DNA of 64,000 bases, taken from contig CAZRJC010000008.1 in assembly GCA_964600385.1 (NCBI GenBank), positions 23,010 to 87,009 on the forward strand. The letters are read 5' to 3'. Origin of the DNA: DMER64 sp964600385. GTDB taxonomy: Bacteria; Bacteroidota; Bacteroidia; Bacteroidales; UBA932. A program made the position numbers and the translations under genes. How positions within the stretch are numbered: position 1 is the first letter of the stretch; every line of letters begins with the position of its first letter. Below, piece after piece: positions 16,507 to 25,294 of the stretch. The notes below the pieces were generated by a model. It did not search any database. It was not told the DNA's origin and saw only the letters and a program-made list of their open reading frames with translations.

Positions 16507-18699
16507 ATGAAACGTCATTTTCCCTTGTTGCCCCTATTGTTCCTCCTGGCCTCCCTGTCATGTACAAATAATGCGGACCGGTTTACAAAAGACAACATCT
16601 GGTCCCACCGCCTTGCGACTATGATGGGATCCGTTCAGGATGAATACATCAAACGCACCCATCCCCAAACAGAATTGCTTTTGCTGGACAACATACCTGA
16701 TCTTCTGGTCGCCATGAAAGCCGGCCAGTGTGAAGGCGTTATTCTGACTTACCATACGGCACAGGAGGTAATAAGACAAGACAATTCAATTAAACTGCTC
16801 GTCCCTGACCTCTTTAAAGACAGCATAGGGCTTGCTTTTGCAGATGATTCGCTATTGACCCGGTTCAATGCATTCCTTAGAGAAATTGAAGAAGACGGCA
16901 CACTCCGGCGAATCTCGGATAAATGGCTGGAACAGGGAGATGCTGCCCCTGCCGAACCGATAGAATTTATACAGGACGCCAGGACTCTTGTTGTCGGGAC
17001 GGCTGCCATGATCGTGCCTTTTACATTTCTGCGCGATCAGATCAACTGCGGGCTGGATATCGATATCGTGAACATGTTCTGTGCCCGCAACGGGTTGCGC
17101 CCTAAATACACTAATCTGCCTTTTGCTTCGCTCATAGCATCACTTGCGGCCAATAAAGTAGATCTGCTGGCCAGTTCCATTACCATAACAAAGGAGCGGG
17201 CCAAACAGGTTAAGTTTTCAGATCCGTATTATACCTCCAATTCAGGTATTTATATTCTGAATGATCAGGTCTCTGCTTTCTCTGTGGAAGATCTGAATAA
17301 CGCAGATAAAAAGATTGGAGTACTGATTGCCACCTGGCAGGAACTGTACCTTAGAGAACATTTTCCTAAAGCACAGATCATTACCCTGGAAAACACGCCC
17401 GATCTGCTTAGCCTTTTACGCTCGGGAGGCTGTCATGCTCTTTTCATTGCACAGCCTGTTTGCAAATACATTATGGAAGAATCTTCAGATATTGCCTATC
17501 TGGATGAATTTACCGCCCAAACCGAGGTTTCTGTAGGATTCAGGCTAAATGAACCCGTTCTGAAAGATCAGTTCAACGAATTCCTTAAAGAGATCAACTC
17601 AAACGGAATACACCGGCAAATGACTGAACGCTGGCTCGAAAGAACAGACGGAACCATGCCGGTTATTCCCGAGGCCCCTGCGGGGGCTGGTGTGCTGCGT
17701 ATTGGCACAACATGCATGGACGTACCGTTTTCTTTCTACCAGAAGGGGGAACCGGCCGGATTCGACATTGAATTATCCCGCCGTTTTGCCGCCTATATTG
17801 GAAAAAGGTCCGAGTTTATCATCTCGGACTTCGGAGGCATGCTGGCTTCCATGTCGGCCGGAAAGCTCGATATGATGGCCAATTACATTATGCGGACCGA
17901 GGAGAGGAGCAAAAATTATTCTTTTTCCGATACGTATTTGAAAACGTATTCTTCCATGATCGTATCACGGGACCTCTCCATTACAAAAGAATCGACTATT
18001 GAAAGCGCTGGTTTTTTCAAAAAAATAAAAGAAAGCTTCTTCCGTAATATTATTTTCGATAAAAGATACCTTCTGTTATGGAAGGGCCTTCTGCTGACTT
18101 TGCTTATTGCTGTGAGTTCGGCAGTAGCCGGAACATTGGCCGGCGGGCTCATTTGTTTCATGCGTATGAGCAGGAATAAACTGATGAAAGGATTGGCAGC
18201 TTTTTATATAGGACTTTTCAGGGGCATTCCGCAGGTTGTGATGCTCATGTTAATGTTTTACGTAGTCTTCTCCTCCAGTTCTCTGAGCGGAATCGCTGTT
18301 TCCATCATAACCTTTTCCCTCATTTTCGGAGCTTATACCTCGGAAATGTTCCGTGCTTCAATAGGTTCAGTTCCCAAAGGACAGACAGAAGCAGGTATCG
18401 CGCTGGGTTTCAGCAGAGTGCAAACATTTATCAACATTGTACTGCCTCAGGCCATACGTCACGTATTCCCTGTTTACAAAGGAGAATTCATTGCCCTGGT
18501 TAAGCTTACGTCCATTGTAGGATACATTGCCGTGCAGGACCTGACAAAAGCAGGAGATATCATCAGAAGCCGCACTTTCGATGCTTTTTTCCCGCTTATC
18601 GTTATCTCAATTGTTTACTTTGTGCTGGCCTGGGGGCTTTCCAGATTGCTTGAATTGTCTATTCCCACGAGCATCCGGCAGGATTTGCAATCAAAATAA
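16507..18699 (+). CDS. Amino-acid ABC transporter: multiple solute-binding lobes fused to a permease
   Basis: A 730-residue lipoprotein-type protein (lipobox SLSC, Cys19). Residues 28-145 match only lobe 2 of a family 3 solute-binding domain. Residues 157-379 are a complete domain; its lobe 1 has SITITKERAKQVKFSDPYY, with the arginine that normally holds the amino-acid carboxylate. Residues 394-490 match only lobe 1 (IMRTEERSKNYSFSD). A permease domain follows (about 515-725) with the EAA loop EAGIALGFSRVQTFINIVLPQ of polar amino-acid permeases. It should import an amino acid with an ATPase, but no ATPase gene lies nearby. Divergent from the two-component genes. Its last 85 nt overlap the U32 gene. 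Confidence 0.88.
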   Translation: MKRHFPLLPLLFLLASLSCTNNADRFTKDNIWSHRLATMMGSVQDEYIKRTHPQTELLLLDNIPDLLVAMKAGQCEGVILTYHTAQEVIRQDNSIKLLVPDLFKDSIGLAFADDSLLTRFNAFLREIEEDGTLRRISDKWLEQGDAAPAEPIEFIQDARTLVVGTAAMIVPFTFLRDQINCGLDIDIVNMFCARNGLRPKYTNLPFASLIASLAANKVDLLASSITITKERAKQVKFSDPYYTSNSGIYILNDQVSAFSVEDLNNADKKIGVLIATWQELYLREHFPKAQIITLENTPDLLSLLRSGGCHALFIAQPVCKYIMEESSDIAYLDEFTAQTEVSVGFRLNEPVLKDQFNEFLKEINSNGIHRQMTERWLERTDGTMPVIPEAPAGAGVLRIGTTCMDVPFSFYQKGEPAGFDIELSRRFAAYIGKRSEFIISDFGGMLASMSAGKLDMMANYIMRTEERSKNYSFSDTYLKTYSSMIVSRDLSITKESTIESAGFFKKIKESFFRNIIFDKRYLLLWKGLLLTLLIAVSSAVAGTLAGGLICFMRMSRNKLMKGLAAFYIGLFRGIPQVVMLMLMFYVVFSSSSLSGIAVSIITFSLIFGAYTSEMFRASIGSVPKGQTEAGIALGFSRVQTFINIVLPQAIRHVFPVYKGEFIALVKLTSIVGYIAVQDLTKAGDIIRSRTFDAFFPLIVISIVYFVLAWGLSRLLELSIPTSIRQDLQSK

Positions 18700-20456
18700 A
18701 GGCGGAACCGTTTATTGCGGGTTTTTAGAAAAAGAGGTTCCTGCAGACGAACTGCTTTTGAACCGTATTTCCGGGGACAGGCCCTGAGTTCGTATTTAAT
18801 ACAATATTTGCAGGTCATCAGAGGTGTTTCCTCACCGGGTAAAGAATCGGCCGATAACACGCCCGGATATTTGCCCGGATCTGTTAATGAGATAAGCTTA
18901 CCGGAGTCGATAACCGGACGCGCATATTTTTCATATACCTTATCTTCAAGCAGGTCAACGGCTGTTCTGCGCAGACCGGCAATGGCAGAAACCGGAGCAG
19001 ACCAGGGAAAATCATCAGGAATCAACCGAACGTCCCCTGCGCGATAACAGGTTCCTCCCAGTTTGGACAAAGCATCTGTCAGGGTACGCCTGACCTGAAG
19101 GTGATCTTTGGCGGGCTGCAAAGGAATTGGTGCGGTAACTTCCACCCGTACGGAAGTTTCTCCCACAGGAGCTTCGCGACTCAAAACAAGACGCAGCCCG
19201 CTTCCGTTATCAAGTGCTTCAAGAGTCATATCCAGCCAGAGGGTTCTTGCGGCCGTTTTTCCTTTCAATTGTTGTTCAAAAGCATAATCGAGATTTCTGA
19301 AAAGCTCCGTTCCGGTCTTCCATTGTTTCCCTTGTTTGAAAACCCTCATTTCCTTGGCGATATCAACGCGAAACCCTTCGAAGATACCTTCGGGGGAAAT
19401 ATAACAGAGACCGTCCCCGTTATGGAGGCCCCCTTCTTTTTTTAAGCGCTCCGAGGGAATAATCTCAAAACCGTCGGGATAAATCCGGCCAATCCGCCCA
19501 ATATATTCTCCCGTAGATTTTGGTGTGTGCCACTTGGCAACCGGCTTGTCCATATGACCGTCTATCGTCAGATAGTCTGTTTTGTCACGATGAAATGTCT
19601 TTTCGGGATTTGGTGTAAAGAAGAAGGCACACGAACCGGCCGAGGACTTATTGCCTGTGATAGCGTCGAGTTTCTGACGGTAATAGGCCGTTACATTCTT
19701 TACATAATCCACGTCTTTGAGCCGTCCCTCTATCTTGAATGAATCAATCCCGGCATCAATCATCTCTTTCAGAAAAGAGGAGCGGTCCATGTCTTTTAGC
19801 GAGAGCAGATGGCGGTCACGAACGAGTATCCGGCCCTGTGCATCTTCCAGATCGTAAGGCAGCCGGCAGTATTGGGCACACTCGCCTCTATTCGCACTGC
19901 GCCCGCAATCCACCTGGCTTATATAGCATCGGCCGCTGTAACTGACACAAAGGGCACCGTGCACAAATGATTCTAAAGAGACGGATGTTTGTTCCCTTAT
20001 TTCTCTCATTTCCTCCAGATTAAGCTCTCTGGCCAGCACTACCCTTTCAAAGCCGTCTCTTTCCCTTTGCAGAACCTGGCCTGGGGATGAATTATCCATC
20101 TGTGTGCTGGCATGAAGGGGAATCGGAGGCATTATCCCTTCGCGGCGCAGATACATAAGGCGTATATCCTGAATAATAAGTGCATCGGCTCCCATCTGGT
20201 ACAATGCATGAGACAGGCGTACTGCATCTTCCAGCTCGCAGTCTTTTAAGAGTGTATTAAGCGTAACAAGGACCTTTACGTCGTACAGGTGAGCGTATCT
20301 TATGACACATTCAATATCTTCGGGCGAATTGCCCGCAGCAGCCCTGGCTCCGTAACGCGAAGCTCCAATATAAATGGCATCGGCTCCGTGATTGACAGCA
20401 GCTATGGCACATTCCTTGTTCTTTGCCGGAGCAAGCAATTCTATCCTTCGTATCAT
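18615..20456 (-). CDS. Peptidase U32 family protein (RlhA/YdcP-like)
   Basis: A 613-residue protein starting IRRIELLAPAKNKECAIAAVNHGADAIYIG, the classical U32 opening, with a TIM-barrel-like first half containing LVTLNTLLKD and ADALIIQD. It has SYSGRCYISQVDCGRSANRGECAQYCR, the U32 cysteine cluster, then FKIEGRLKDVDYV. A C-terminal region carries further cysteines (CKYCIKYELRACPRKYG and DCKSC). These features fit the RlhA type, which hydroxylates a 23S rRNA cytidine in E. coli, better than a protease; this is inferred from length and cysteines. A TATATTCG box ends 4 nt before the ATG. The last 27 codons overlap the transporter gene on the other strand. Confidence 0.85.
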   Translation of the reverse strand: MIRRIELLAPAKNKECAIAAVNHGADAIYIGASRYGARAAAGNSPEDIECVIRYAHLYDVKVLVTLNTLLKDCELEDAVRLSHALYQMGADALIIQDIRLMYLRREGIMPPIPLHASTQMDNSSPGQVLQRERDGFERVVLARELNLEEMREIREQTSVSLESFVHGALCVSYSGRCYISQVDCGRSANRGECAQYCRLPYDLEDAQGRILVRDRHLLSLKDMDRSSFLKEMIDAGIDSFKIEGRLKDVDYVKNVTAYYRQKLDAITGNKSSAGSCAFFFTPNPEKTFHRDKTDYLTIDGHMDKPVAKWHTPKSTGEYIGRIGRIYPDGFEIIPSERLKKEGGLHNGDGLCYISPEGIFEGFRVDIAKEMRVFKQGKQWKTGTELFRNLDYAFEQQLKGKTAARTLWLDMTLEALDNGSGLRLVLSREAPVGETSVRVEVTAPIPLQPAKDHLQVRRTLTDALSKLGGTCYRAGDVRLIPDDFPWSAPVSAIAGLRRTAVDLLEDKVYEKYARPVIDSGKLISLTDPGKYPGVLSADSLPGEETPLMTCKYCIKYELRACPRKYGSKAVRLQEPLFLKTRNKRFRLYFDCKSCRMLVGIDNSSNLESPQASTK

Positions 20457-20460
20457 GTCG

Positions 20461-20487
20461 CGAATATAAGAAAAACAAGTACATTTG
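20461..20487. promoter_or_regulatory. Divergent promoter: U32 gene (-) / glycosyltransferase (+)
   Basis: Mirrored -7 boxes TATATTCG (minus, 20461-20468; one mismatch to TAnnTTTG) and TACATTTG (plus, 20480-20487), 11 nt apart in a 35-nt gap. Each ends 4 nt before its ATG. Confidence 0.6.
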
Positions 20488-20491
20488 TCCT

Positions 20492-21511
20492 ATGTTACCA
20501 AAGGTTGCCATAGTAATCCTTAACTGGAACGGCAAACATTTTCTGGAACGGTTTCTCCAGCTCCTGATAAGCAGAACCCCTGAAGAATACGCACAGATCA
20601 TAGTGGCCGATAACGGGTCTGCAGACGGATCTGTTGAATACCTCCATAACCATTTCCCGGATCTGCGGTTGATTGTTCTTCCGGAAAACAGCGGTTATAC
20701 CGGAGGATACAACCGGGCTCTCGGCCAGATTGAAGCACAGTATTATGTGTTACTGAATTCAGATGTGGAGGTTCTGGAAGGATGGCTCCCCCCTCTTGTC
20801 CGTGCCATGGACAGTCACCAGGAAATCGGAGTCTGCATGCCCAAGATTCTTTCCTGGACCAAACCTTCTCATTTTGAATATGCCGGCGCGTCCGGAGGCT
20901 TTATTGACCGGTACGGATTCCCGTTCTGCCGCGGAAGAATCCTGTCCCATATTGAGGAAGACAAGGGACAATACGATAATCCGGTACCTGTATTCTGGGC
21001 AAGCGGAACCTGCATGATGGTCAGGTCAGAATTATATCACCGGTTAGGCGGGCTGGACAATGCTTTCTTTGCCCATATGGAAGAAATTGATTTTTGCTGG
21101 CGTGTCCATTGGGCCGGTTCCCAGGTATGGGTGATCCCGCAATCCGCTATTCTTCACGTAGGTGGAGGGACACTTCCCAACAACTCGCCAAGAAAACTTT
21201 TTCTCAACTACAGGAACAACCTGTACATGCTATATAAGAACCTGCCCAACCGCAAAGTGGTGCCGCTTTTCGTACTGCGATCCTGTCTGGACTACATGAC
21301 GGCTGTGGCGTATTTCATTCAGGGAAAAGTCTCGTTCTCGGCCTCGGTTTTCAAAGCTCACAGAGCGTTCTGGAAAGGACGCGGGCAATTGACACGGGTA
21401 CCTTCCCGCGATCAGCATAAAATGCCCCGCGGAATTTACAGAGGCAGCATTGTATTCAGATTTTTCCTTTCTTTCAGTCGACCTGTTTTCAGCACACTCC
21501 GCTGGAAATAA
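20492..21511 (+). CDS. Family 2 glycosyltransferase
   Basis: A 339-residue GT-A enzyme starting LPKVAIVILNWNGKHFLERF, with nucleotide-sugar motifs VADNGSADGS and YVLLNSDVEV (DxD-like NSD) and an acceptor-side FFAHMEEIDFCWR (family: ED/EEIDLCWR) segment. It resembles rhamnosyl/GalNAc-type transferases that decorate surface polysaccharide. A C-terminal hydrophobic stretch (about 255-290) may anchor it to the membrane. I start at the ATG 4 nt after the TACATTTG box; the frame extends 23 codons upstream into the U32 gene. It is a lone gene, so the polysaccharide it acts on cannot be inferred. Overlaps murF by 23 nt at the 3' end. Confidence 0.88.
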   Translation: MLPKVAIVILNWNGKHFLERFLQLLISRTPEEYAQIIVADNGSADGSVEYLHNHFPDLRLIVLPENSGYTGGYNRALGQIEAQYYVLLNSDVEVLEGWLPPLVRAMDSHQEIGVCMPKILSWTKPSHFEYAGASGGFIDRYGFPFCRGRILSHIEEDKGQYDNPVPVFWASGTCMMVRSELYHRLGGLDNAFFAHMEEIDFCWRVHWAGSQVWVIPQSAILHVGGGTLPNNSPRKLFLNYRNNLYMLYKNLPNRKVVPLFVLRSCLDYMTAVAYFIQGKVSFSASVFKAHRAFWKGRGQLTRVPSRDQHKMPRGIYRGSIVFRFFLSFSRPVFSTLRWK

Positions 21512-22769
21512 TCTTCGTCAGATGAATCCCGTTTGATCCTTTTATAAGCGTGGTCGTTTGTCTGAGAGGGTGCTCCCGGAGGTGTTCAATCAATGATTCC
21601 ACGTTGGGGAAACTCAAACCGGGAGCTCTCAGTTGCTCAACCGCTTTTGTAAACCAGTGCCCTACCCAGAAAACCTGTTGGACCGGCATGTCACGGACGT
21701 ATTCTACAATCTTCAAATGCTCCTGCAGACTGGCATCACCCAGCTCCCTCATATCACCTAGAATCAGGCATTTATTGATAGCTTCAAGTTTTTTGAAATC
21801 TTCCAGCGATGCGGCCATACTGGTAGGATTCGCATTGTAGGCATCCACCACAAGTGCGTTATCAGGAGTTTCCATCCATTGTGACCGATTATTGCTGGGT
21901 ATGTAGGCAGCAATGGCGGCAGCGGCGTTTTCCCGTTCTATACCGAATATCTCGCCACAGGCCAGTGCTGCCAGGACATTATTCACATTGAAACTGCCAA
22001 TCAATTGAGTTTGAATGAGGGGATAGCCTTCAATCTCCAGGAAAAGAGCCCCGTTCACCGTCCCTGTCTTTACCTTTTGGGTGGTGGCACCGTATGGGTA
22101 CAACTGATCGGGAGAAGCATGACGTGCGCCGAGCATTTCTACAAGAACGGGATCGTCTTGATTATATACTACATTGCCCTTGTGCGACAGAACAAAATCA
22201 TAAAGAGCCCCCTTACATGCCATAACTCCTTCTACGTTCCCGAACCCCTCGAGATGTGCTTTACCAATATTGGTTATCAGCCCGACGCCCGGCCTCACAA
22301 TAGACGTCAGCTCTTCTATTTCACCCGGATGGCTTGCCCCCATTTCAAAAAGACCTATCTGGGTCTCGCGGTTCATTTGGAGAATACTCAGAGGCACGCC
22401 AATATGATTATTAAGATTCCCCTGCGTGGCCGTAACCCGGTATTGGGTAGCCAAAACAGCATAAATCAGCTCTTTTGTAGTGGTTTTCCCATTAGTTCCC
22501 GTGAGCCCGATTATGGGGATTTTCCTGGAACACCGGTGTAAAAAAGCCAATTCCTGAAGGGCTTTAAGAACATCCGGAACATTCACGAACTGCGGATGCA
22601 CAAGTCCCGGTCTGTCTACCACGGCATAAGCGGCTCCTTTTTCAAGTGCCTCAAATGCAAAATCATTCGCGTCAAAAGTATCCCCCTTAAGGGCGAAAAA
22701 CAAACACCCTTTTTCTATTTTTCTTGTATCGGAACAAACCGTTGGATGTGTCTGAAATAACGAGTACAT
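21489..22769 (-). CDS. murF: UDP-N-acetylmuramoyl-tripeptide--D-alanyl-D-alanine ligase
   Basis: A 426-residue Mur ligase that adds D-Ala-D-Ala to the peptidoglycan precursor in the cytoplasm. It opens with MYSLFQTHPTVCSDTRKIEKG (SDTR being the MurE/F N-domain motif), followed by LFFALKGDTFDANDFA. The ATP loop is GLTGTNGKTTTKE, followed by GNLNNHIGVPLSIL, typical of MurF. The C-domain has VVDAYNANPTSM, also a MurF mark. I chose the ATG 5 nt after a TAACTTCG box; an upstream start would add 22 residues and cross the promoter. Not in an mra/dcw cluster here, which is usual in this phylum. Confidence 0.94.
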   Translation of the reverse strand: MYSLFQTHPTVCSDTRKIEKGCLFFALKGDTFDANDFAFEALEKGAAYAVVDRPGLVHPQFVNVPDVLKALQELAFLHRCSRKIPIIGLTGTNGKTTTKELIYAVLATQYRVTATQGNLNNHIGVPLSILQMNRETQIGLFEMGASHPGEIEELTSIVRPGVGLITNIGKAHLEGFGNVEGVMACKGALYDFVLSHKGNVVYNQDDPVLVEMLGARHASPDQLYPYGATTQKVKTGTVNGALFLEIEGYPLIQTQLIGSFNVNNVLAALACGEIFGIERENAAAAIAAYIPSNNRSQWMETPDNALVVDAYNANPTSMAASLEDFKKLEAINKCLILGDMRELGDASLQEHLKIVEYVRDMPVQQVFWVGHWFTKAVEQLRAPGLSFPNVESLIEHLREHPLRQTTTLIKGSNGIHLTKIISSGVC

Positions 22770-22774
22770 AAGTA

Positions 22775-22801
22775 CGAAGTTAGTAAAAATTGCTTCCTTT
22801 G
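22775..22801. promoter_or_regulatory. Divergent promoter: murF (-) / thrE-like genes (+)
   Basis: TAACTTCG (minus, 22775-22782) ends 5 nt before the murF ATG. TTCCTTTG (plus, 22794-22801), 11 nt away, is a weaker candidate box 22 nt before the exporter ATG. Both have one mismatch to TAnnTTTG. Confidence 0.45.
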
Positions 22802-22823
22802 TATCAGTAATTGCTCTCCTCAA

Positions 22824-23603
22824 ATGAAATCTCAAGAAGAACTAAAAGAGACAGCCGATTTTATTTGCGAATACGCAACCCTTCTGATGGGCTCGGGGGT
22901 ACACACCTCCAGAGTTACCCGCAATTCGGCAAGACTGGCCGAAGCGCTGGGAGTCGAGGCGGAACTTACTCTTTTTCAGACATCTATCATCCTTACAATA
23001 AAAGATAAAAGTGGCCGGCTGGATTACAGTGAAACCATTAACGTGCGGGAGCATCCGGTCAGTTTTGAGATCAATTCAGATCTCAGTGCGCTGAGCTGGG
23101 AAGCTTTTGACAACCACCTTACCCTTGCCGAGGTAAAAGAAAAGTATGCCCGTCTTATTGCCAAACCAACAATGAATAAATGGCTTGTAAGAATTCTTAT
23201 AAGCCTTGGGAATGCCTCTTTCTGTAAATTATTCGGCGGAAACTGGATAGCCATGGTAATGGTCTTCGCAGCCACTTTTGCCGGGATAGTTCTGAAACAG
23301 GAAATGCTTCACAGAAAAGTGAATGCATACATTACCAATATCGCATCTGCATTTCTCGCATCCATGATTGCCTCGGCTACCCTGCTTATCGATGCTGCGA
23401 ATGCCGAGGTAGCCATTGGAACAAGCGTCCTTTTCCTCATCCCCGGGGTCCCGCTCCTGAATGGAATAATTGACATTGTTGAAGGACACACTCTTACGGG
23501 ATTTTCCAGGCTCATGAATGCCCTTCTTCTTATACTGTGCCTCTCGGTAGGTCTGTCCTTCACAATCCTTCTTTTCAAAGATTATATACAATGGATTGGC
23601 TAG
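22824..23603 (+). CDS. Threonine/serine exporter, ThrE N-terminal-type subunit
   Basis: A 259-residue protein of the ThrE (DUF1212) family. The cytosolic N-terminal part has GSGVHTSRVTRNSARLAEALG, the conserved G-[ST]-x-x-[ST]-xR pattern, followed by five hydrophobic helices from about residue 125, including FLIPGVPLLNGIIDIVEG (family: lvPGvpLvnai.D...g). In actinobacteria both halves of ThrE are one chain. Here the second half is the next gene, overlapping by 13 nt, so the two should assemble as one exporter of threonine, serine or a similar small metabolite at the inner membrane. Confidence 0.87.
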   Translation: MKSQEELKETADFICEYATLLMGSGVHTSRVTRNSARLAEALGVEAELTLFQTSIILTIKDKSGRLDYSETINVREHPVSFEINSDLSALSWEAFDNHLTLAEVKEKYARLIAKPTMNKWLVRILISLGNASFCKLFGGNWIAMVMVFAATFAGIVLKQEMLHRKVNAYITNIASAFLASMIASATLLIDAANAEVAIGTSVLFLIPGVPLLNGIIDIVEGHTLTGFSRLMNALLLILCLSVGLSFTILLFKDYIQWIG

Positions 23604-24085
23604 ATATATTAAGGGATGGATTCTTTGCGGCTATTGCCGCTATCGGGTTTGGTGTTGTCTCCCGCCCTCCGCTGAGGGCATTGCCTTCCATTGCCCTGCT
23701 CGCCGCCATGGGACATGCCACCCGGTTTTGTCTGATGAAGTATGTTCAATTGGATATTGCCACCGCGTCCTTTTTTGGTTCGCTAGTGATTGGGCTGGGC
23801 AGTCTTTACCTGGGCAGCAAACAGAAATGTCCCAATACCGTTCTTTTTATTCCGGCTCTTTTGCCGATGATTCCGGGGATGTATGCATACAGAACCGTAT
23901 TCTCCCTGCTGAGTTTTCTTAATAACCTGTCCGATCTGGCCCTGAGAAGTGAATATATGATGAGTATGTTCTACAATGGACTCATCACCTGCAGTGTGGT
24001 TTTCATGCTGGCTGCGGGAGCATCGGTCCCGATTTTCCTTTTTTCTGCAAAATCCTATTCGCTGACCCGACCCGGTAAATCCTGA
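23591..24085 (+). CDS. Threonine/serine exporter, ThrE C-terminal-type subunit (ThrE_2)
   Basis: A 164-residue membrane protein with about five helices. It contains the family's GFGVVSRPPLRALP segment (typical: F..L.n.p.r.l), GHATRF, and the second PG motif FIPALLPMIPGMYAYRTV. It matches the small ThrE_2 (DUF3815) partner of the preceding protein. The start is the ATG overlapping the end of the upstream gene; the longer frame is only read-through of that gene. The 3' end overlaps dut by 31 nt. Confidence 0.86.
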   Translation: MDWLDILRDGFFAAIAAIGFGVVSRPPLRALPSIALLAAMGHATRFCLMKYVQLDIATASFFGSLVIGLGSLYLGSKQKCPNTVLFIPALLPMIPGMYAYRTVFSLLSFLNNLSDLALRSEYMMSMFYNGLITCSVVFMLAAGASVPIFLFSAKSYSLTRPGKS

Positions 24086-24513
24086 GTGCCTGTAGACCCA
24101 AAACCTCCTGCACCTCTTTCAGTGGCATCCAGCACCTGTGCTTCTTCCCATTCCACACGGGTAAACGCGGCAACAATCATCTGGGCTATCCGTTCTCCCG
24201 GTTCAATGGTAACCGGTTGGTCAGAAATATTTACAAGAATGATTTTCACCTCCCCGCGGTAATCGGCATCTATGGTACCCGGACTGTTCAGAACTCCGAT
24301 GCCCTTTTTACTGGCCATGCCGCTGCGCGGACGTATCTGGGCCTCATAGCCCGGGGGCAACGCAATGAATATCCCGGTGGGAACAAGAACCCTTTCAAGG
24401 GGTTTGATAATTAATGCCGAGTCTACATTCGCCCGCATGTCCATCCCGGCCGATAACAGGGTGGCATAGGACGGAAGAGGGTATGGTGAATGATTTACAA
24501 TTTTAACCTTCAT
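24055..24513 (-). CDS. dut: Deoxyuridine 5'-triphosphate nucleotidohydrolase (dUTPase)
   Basis: A 152-residue trimeric dUTPase, which hydrolyses dUTP to dUMP and keeps uracil out of DNA. The five family motifs are visible: SAGMDMRAN (1), RPRSGMASKKGIG (2), GTIDADYRGEV (3; catalytic Asp), PGERIAQM (4) and ERGAGGFGSTG (5, the flexible P-loop-like tail). A TACCTTTG box ends 5 nt before the ATG, and a mirrored box serves the cyclophilin gene. The gene overlaps the 3' end of the exporter subunit by 31 nt. Confidence 0.95.
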   Translation of the reverse strand: MKVKIVNHSPYPLPSYATLLSAGMDMRANVDSALIIKPLERVLVPTGIFIALPPGYEAQIRPRSGMASKKGIGVLNSPGTIDADYRGEVKIILVNISDQPVTIEPGERIAQMIVAAFTRVEWEEAQVLDATERGAGGFGSTGTQDLPGRVSE

Positions 24514-24518
24514 GTCTG

Positions 24519-24551
24519 CAAAGGTACATAAAATAAAAAACCGTAACTTTG
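24519..24551. promoter_or_regulatory. Divergent promoter: dut (-) / cyclophilin (+)
   Basis: Mirrored perfect -7 boxes TACCTTTG (minus, 24519-24526) and TAACTTTG (plus, 24544-24551), 17 nt apart. The first ends 5 nt before dut, the second 18 nt before the cyclophilin ATG. Confidence 0.65.
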
Positions 24552-24569
24552 TTTAAAATCTATTGTTAT

Positions 24570-25250
24570 ATGAAAAACAAAATTCTTATCCTTTTTTTTA
24601 TGAGCGCAATTTTTTTCGGATCATGCCAAAACAACAAGAAATCCAAAGCATCTGACGAGCCCGTTCAGCCGTCTGTGACTGAGACCGGGGCTGCCACCCA
24701 GGCACCCGCCCTGGCATTCGATCCCACTTCTCTTCCCGAGGAGCCCGTTTTTGAATTGAAAACCTCGGAAGGCACCATGGTGATCAAACTTTACAAAGAC
24801 ACTCCCCAACACCGGGATAACTTTGTAAAACTCGCCTCGGAACGTTTTTATGACAACCTTCTTTTCCACAGGGTGATCAAAGGATTCATGATCCAGTGCG
24901 GCGACCCCGAATCCCGTGGCGCAGAACCCAATAAGCGTCTTGGATCAGGTGGCCCCGGCTATACCGTTCCTGCCGAATTCGTAGCCACACTCAAGCATAA
25001 GAAAGGTGCCATTGCCGCTGCACGCACGGGTGATAGTGTAAATCCCCAGAAAGCTTCATCGGGATCCCAGTTCTACATTGTCCAGAATGAAGAAACCTGC
25101 CGCCAGCTCGATGGCAGCTACACTGTATTCGGGGAAGTGATCCAGGGGATCGAGGTTATTGACAAGATTGCCGCTACTGTAACCGGAGCTGCCGACCGTC
25201 CTGTAAAAGATATACGTATTATCAGCCTGTTACCCGTTCAGGCAGAATAA
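24570..25250 (+). CDS. Cyclophilin-type peptidyl-prolyl isomerase, lipoprotein
   Basis: A 226-residue lipoprotein (lipobox FGSC, Cys19), then a linker rich in Thr, Pro and Ala, then a cyclophilin domain from about residue 60. The domain shows GTMVIKLYKDTPQHRDNFVKL, LLFHRVIKGFMIQCGDP (active-site Arg and Phe region), SQFYIV and YTVFGEVIQG. It isomerises Xaa-Pro bonds outside the cytoplasm, anchored to a membrane by lipid. I start at the ATG after the TAACTTTG box; seven upstream codons are open but overlap the leader. The lipoprotein carboxypeptidase gene follows 44 nt later. Confidence 0.9.
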   Translation: MKNKILILFFMSAIFFGSCQNNKKSKASDEPVQPSVTETGAATQAPALAFDPTSLPEEPVFELKTSEGTMVIKLYKDTPQHRDNFVKLASERFYDNLLFHRVIKGFMIQCGDPESRGAEPNKRLGSGGPGYTVPAEFVATLKHKKGAIAAARTGDSVNPQKASSGSQFYIVQNEETCRQLDGSYTVFGEVIQGIEVIDKIAATVTGAADRPVKDIRIISLLPVQAE

Positions 25251-25294
25251 ACTAACTAATTGATACATAATGTGCCGAGGGGAATCTTAAGGTA

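Noticed and set aside
24055..24513. dut as a phage-derived gene
   Set aside because: No phage genes are nearby, base composition looks like the surroundings, and it is a normal cellular dUTPase.
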